Assembly (NCBI RefSeq): GCF_014673215.1
Contig: NZ_JACWMS010000001.1
Span: 1,302,001-1,366,000, forward strand
Reading direction: 5' to 3'
Origin: Gordonia hankookensis
Lineage (GTDB): Bacteria > Actinomycetota > Actinomycetes > Mycobacteriales > Mycobacteriaceae
Length of the DNA: 64,000 nt
Position 1 is the first letter of the stretch. Every line of letters begins with the position of its first letter. Below the pieces are notes generated by a model. The model made no database searches. It was given only the letters and a program-made list of their open reading frames with translations, and was not told the DNA's origin. Positions 61,958 to 64,000 of the stretch are shown one piece after another. Both the position numbers and the translations under genes were made by a program.

Positions 61958-62807
61958 TGATCCATCCGGCCGAGGTGGTCGGCATCCCGGCCAGAAACGC
62001 CTCCAGCGCACCGCGATAGATGTCCGGGGCGTCGTCGTGCACCAGATGTCCGGCGTTCGGCACACGCAGGTACTGCGCTGCGCTGTGGGCCGAACACATG
62101 GTGCGCATCTGCCCGGGTGGGGTCACCGAGTGCTCGGCCTCGATCACCAGCGACGGCACCCGCACCGAACTCCATTCGGACCAGAACTCCCGACCGCCCC
62201 ACTCTTCGGCGATCTCCGACCAGATCGGCAGCCTGCCGTGCAACCGGCCGTCGTCGAAGGCCTCGTAGAAGTAGCGGCCGGCGACCTCGCCGAACATCTC
62301 CTGCGCATGCGACATCGACACGAACCGCTCGGGCCAGCTGTCGAACCACGGCGTCCAGTTGCGGGTGGTACGGCCGCGGAAGTCCGGCGCCATGTCTTCG
62401 ATCACCAGCGCCGACACCATCTCCGGGTAGGCGGCCGCCGTGCACCACGCGTGCAACGCGCCCATCGAATGACCGACAAGGACTGCGGGGCCCTGATCGA
62501 TCCAGATGAGGACCTCGGCCAGATCGGTGACGAATCGCTCGGTGCTCAGCTCGGCGGGATCATCCGGCATCTCGACGTCGGCGCCGGTATGGAAGGCCGC
62601 GTCGAGGGTGAAGACACGGCCGTGCCGTCGCAACCATGGGATCTGACGCCGCCAGGTGCGTCCGCGCCCCATCAGGCCGTGCAGCAGGACGATCGGGCCG
62701 ACACCGCGGACAGGGTGGCCGTCGGAATCGGTCGGTCCGCCGTGATCGAGCAGACCGATGTCCGCGGTCCCGGTCTCCGGCGTCGGCGCGGTTCGAGTGG
62801 CGGTCAC
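61914..62807 (-). CDS. Alpha/beta hydrolase (Rv3591c-like)
   Basis: 297 residues from GTG 62807, supported by TAACCT 7 nt upstream. IVLLHGLMGRGRTWRRQIPW (about 39-58), nucleophile elbow VLVGHSMGALHAWC (about 109-122, Gly-His-Ser-Met-Gly), LVIEAEHSVTPPGQM near the acid, and the last His in VPNAGHLVHDD. A complete serine-hydrolase triad. Substrate unknown; corresponds to Rv3591c by position. Its last 44 nt are antisense to the end of mutY. Confidence 0.87.
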   Translation of the reverse strand: MTATRTAPTPETGTADIGLLDHGGPTDSDGHPVRGVGPIVLLHGLMGRGRTWRRQIPWLRRHGRVFTLDAAFHTGADVEMPDDPAELSTERFVTDLAEVLIWIDQGPAVLVGHSMGALHAWCTAAAYPEMVSALVIEDMAPDFRGRTTRNWTPWFDSWPERFVSMSHAQEMFGEVAGRYFYEAFDDGRLHGRLPIWSEIAEEWGGREFWSEWSSVRVPSLVIEAEHSVTPPGQMRTMCSAHSAAQYLRVPNAGHLVHDDAPDIYRGALEAFLAGMPTTSAGWIINSPPRQDKTDRRR

Positions 62808-62814
62808 GGCTGAC

Positions 62815-62820
62815 AGGTTA
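62815..62820 (-). promoter_or_regulatory. -10 element TAACCT of the alpha/beta hydrolase
   Basis: 7 nt before GTG 62807 on the minus strand; leaderless geometry. Confidence 0.5.
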
Positions 62821-62836
62821 TTGCAGTCGCCGCCGA

Positions 62837-63217
62837 TCAGCCCGATGCCGCGTCGAGGTCGACCGACACCCGACCCGGATAGAACGCGACGTGGTCGGCG
62901 ATCTCCGCGACGGCGTCATACGGGGACCGGTACACCCAGACCGCGTCGGTGAGCACCTCGTCCCCGAGAGTGAGGTCGTAGTAGTTGCACTCGCCCTTGT
63001 ACGGGCAGAAGGTGGTGGTCGTACTCTCGCGGAGCAACGACGGGTCCACGGATTCCCGGGGTATGTACTGCACGGGCGGGTACTCCGCCTCACGAAGGGT
63101 GAGCGCGTCCACCGTCCGCGCGACGACGGTGTCGCCGACGCTGACGACGACGCGATCGCCCGTCGGCGCCACCGTGATCGGGTGATCGGGCCCCGGTTCC
63201 AGTCTTCCGCGTGCCAT
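62837..63217 (-). CDS. DUF427 family protein
   Basis: 126 residues from ATG 63217 with GGAGGT 3-4 nt upstream. The DUF427 domain is recognised by RVVVSVGDTVVARTVDALTL (about 22-41), PPVQYIPRESV, TTTFCPYKGECNYYDL (about 68-83) and VAFYPGRVSVDL near the end. Small beta-rich fold; function uncharacterised to my knowledge. Lies upstream of the hydrolase gene on the same strand (29 bp gap). Confidence 0.87.
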   Translation of the reverse strand: MARGRLEPGPDHPITVAPTGDRVVVSVGDTVVARTVDALTLREAEYPPVQYIPRESVDPSLLRESTTTTFCPYKGECNYYDLTLGDEVLTDAVWVYRSPYDAVAEIADHVAFYPGRVSVDLDAASG

Positions 63218-63279
63218 GACACCTCCACTGCGACGTCGTGCGGGCATTGAACTGTCGATACCTCACTCCAGCATGCCAG

Positions 63280-63285
63280 TAGGGT
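63280..63285 (+). promoter_or_regulatory. -10 element TAGGGT of mhuD
   Basis: Ends 6 nt before ATG 63292, consistent with a leaderless mRNA. I did not see an IdeR iron box in the 74-bp region. Confidence 0.5.
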
Positions 63286-63291
63286 GGGTCC

Positions 63292-63600
63292 ATGGCAGTT
63301 GTGAAGATCAATGCGATTTCGGTACCCGACGGCGCCGGACCGGAACTCGAGAAGCGATTCGCGAATCGCGCCCATTCGGTCGACGGCTCACCGGGATTCC
63401 TCGGATTCCAGTTGCTGCGTCCCGTGAAGGGCGACGACCGGTACTTCGTGGTCACCCAGTGGGAGTCCGAAGAGGACTTCCAGGCGTGGGCGTCGGGCCC
63501 GGCCAAGGAGGCACACTCGGGTGAGCGTGCGAAGCCGGTGGCGAGCGGCGCCGACCTGCTCGAGTTCGAGGTCGTACTCGACGCCAAACCCAGCGCCTGA
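63292..63600 (+). CDS. mhuD: Heme-degrading monooxygenase MhuD
   Basis: 102 residues, dimeric ferredoxin-like (IsdG-type) fold. The residues needed in M. tuberculosis MhuD are in register: Asn7 in VVKINAI, Trp66 in FQAWASGP and heme-ligand His75 in KEAHSGE. SPGFLGFQLLRPVKGDDRYF and LLEFEVVLDAKPS are almost identical to the Rv3592 sequence I remember. Opens heme to release iron without producing CO (mycobilin pathway). Six nt separate it from the downstream Lon-domain gene. Confidence 0.95.
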   Translation: MAVVKINAISVPDGAGPELEKRFANRAHSVDGSPGFLGFQLLRPVKGDDRYFVVTQWESEEDFQAWASGPAKEAHSGERAKPVASGADLLEFEVVLDAKPSA

Positions 63601-63605
63601 CGGGC

Positions 63606-64000
63606 GTGCCGCGCGCCTCGGGCACGCCGATGTTCCCACTGGGAACCGCACTCTTGCCCGGTGAGCCGCTGCCCTTGCGGATCTTCGAGCCGCGATACCG
63701 CCAGATGCTGGCCGACTGCCTCGACGGCGACGATCAGGAGTCGCCGTCGGCCACGCCCCGTGACGCGGGGTTCGGAGTCGTGCTGATCGCGCGTGGCCAC
63801 GAGGTCGGCGGCGGCGACGTCCGGCATGATGTGGGCACCTTCGCCCGCATCGAGAACCTGATGCGCCGTCCCGACGGCCGGGCATCGCTCACCTGCACCG
63901 GCGCAGCGCGAATCCGGATCACCGAGTGGCTCCTCGACGATCCTTATCCGAGAGCTGTCACCGAGGCCCTCCCGCAGCCCCGAATCGGCCCCGACGACCA
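63606..64000 (+). CDS. Lon substrate-binding-domain protein (N-terminal part, cut by window end)
   Basis: Starts at GTG 63606, or ATG 63630 (MFPLGTALLPGEPLPLRIFE), and stays open to the last base (131 codons). MFPLGTALLPGEPLPLRIFE and PRYRQMLADCL match the N-terminal strand and helix of LON_substr_bdg (PUA-like) domains. GFGVVLIARGHEVGGGDV and VGTFARIENLMRRPDGRASL follow. Stand-alone proteins of this type lack protease activity; role unknown. 5 bp after mhuD, so co-transcription is likely. Confidence 0.85.
   Translation, partial: MPRASGTPMFPLGTALLPGEPLPLRIFEPRYRQMLADCLDGDDQESPSATPRDAGFGVVLIARGHEVGGGDVRHDVGTFARIENLMRRPDGRASLTCTGAARIRITEWLLDDPYPRAVTEALPQPRIGPDD

Overview
This window is high-GC actinobacterial chromosome, most likely from the genus Gordonia or a close relative in the mycolic-acid-producing Mycobacteriales. 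The evidence is mycothiol synthesis (mshA), CarD, the 33-residue ribosomal protein bS22, SenX3-RegX3, LpqE, the heme-degrading enzyme MhuD, and gene order matching two separate Mycobacterium tuberculosis blocks. I saw no rRNA or tRNA genes, CRISPR array, insertion sequence or prophage. Genus and synteny statements rest on recalled family knowledge, not on a search.

Layout. (1) 1-17.7 kb is the mirror of the M. tuberculosis Rv0486-Rv0501 block: an epimerase, bS22, a BldC-like regulator, proC, a thioesterase, a sugar-phosphate isomerase-like protein, an acidic membrane protein, Ppx/GppA, an Rv0495c-like protein, regX3-senX3, gpmA, a YbjN protein and mshA. A GNAT protein, an amino-acid permease and an acyl-CoA ligase are inserted. 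(2) 17.8-23.1 kb holds a cytochrome P450 with its TetR regulator, a DUF5313 membrane protein behind a 14-codon leader ORF, and a zinc/manganese-type ABC transporter with a possible Zur box. (3) 23.1-31.6 kb is an envelope or exopolysaccharide locus. Four genes joined by ATGA overlaps encode a BcsB-like anchored protein, a multi-pass protein with a soluble C-terminal half, a processive GT2 synthase and a GT-C-like membrane protein. They converge on a secreted GH5-like glycosidase. (4) 31.8-35.1 kb carries two hydrolases and an orphan pxpA.

(5) 35.1-63.6 kb follows the Rv3579c-Rv3592 order: rlmB, cysS, ispF, ispD, carD, lpqE, radA, disA, an Rv3587c-like protein, beta-carbonic anhydrase, mutY, an alpha/beta hydrolase and mhuD. 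It is split between cysS and ispF by a 12.5 kb sugar-alcohol island at 37.5-50.0 kb. The island encodes a CUT1 ABC transporter with two ATPases, a zinc polyol dehydrogenase, an SDR, a fused dihydroxyacetone/erythrulose-type kinase, an RpiB-type isomerase, an FGGY kinase and a SorC regulator. Its gene set and order resemble the tetritol (threitol/erythritol) cluster I recall from Mycolicibacterium smegmatis. A second insertion at 56-59.4 kb is a probable glutarate module: class III CoA-transferase, glutaryl-CoA dehydrogenase and a divergent LacI regulator. The window ends inside a Lon-substrate-binding-domain gene.

Regulation visible in the sequence includes three 11-bp-spaced GTTC repeats (a PHO box) upstream of senX3, and fifteen TANNNT -10 elements placed 6-8 nt before a start codon, which suggests many leaderless mRNAs. 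A GGTCTCGATACG/TACTCGACC repeat family forms a large hairpin at 13.8 kb and extends the C-terminus of IspD by in-frame 33-bp repeats at 50.5 kb.
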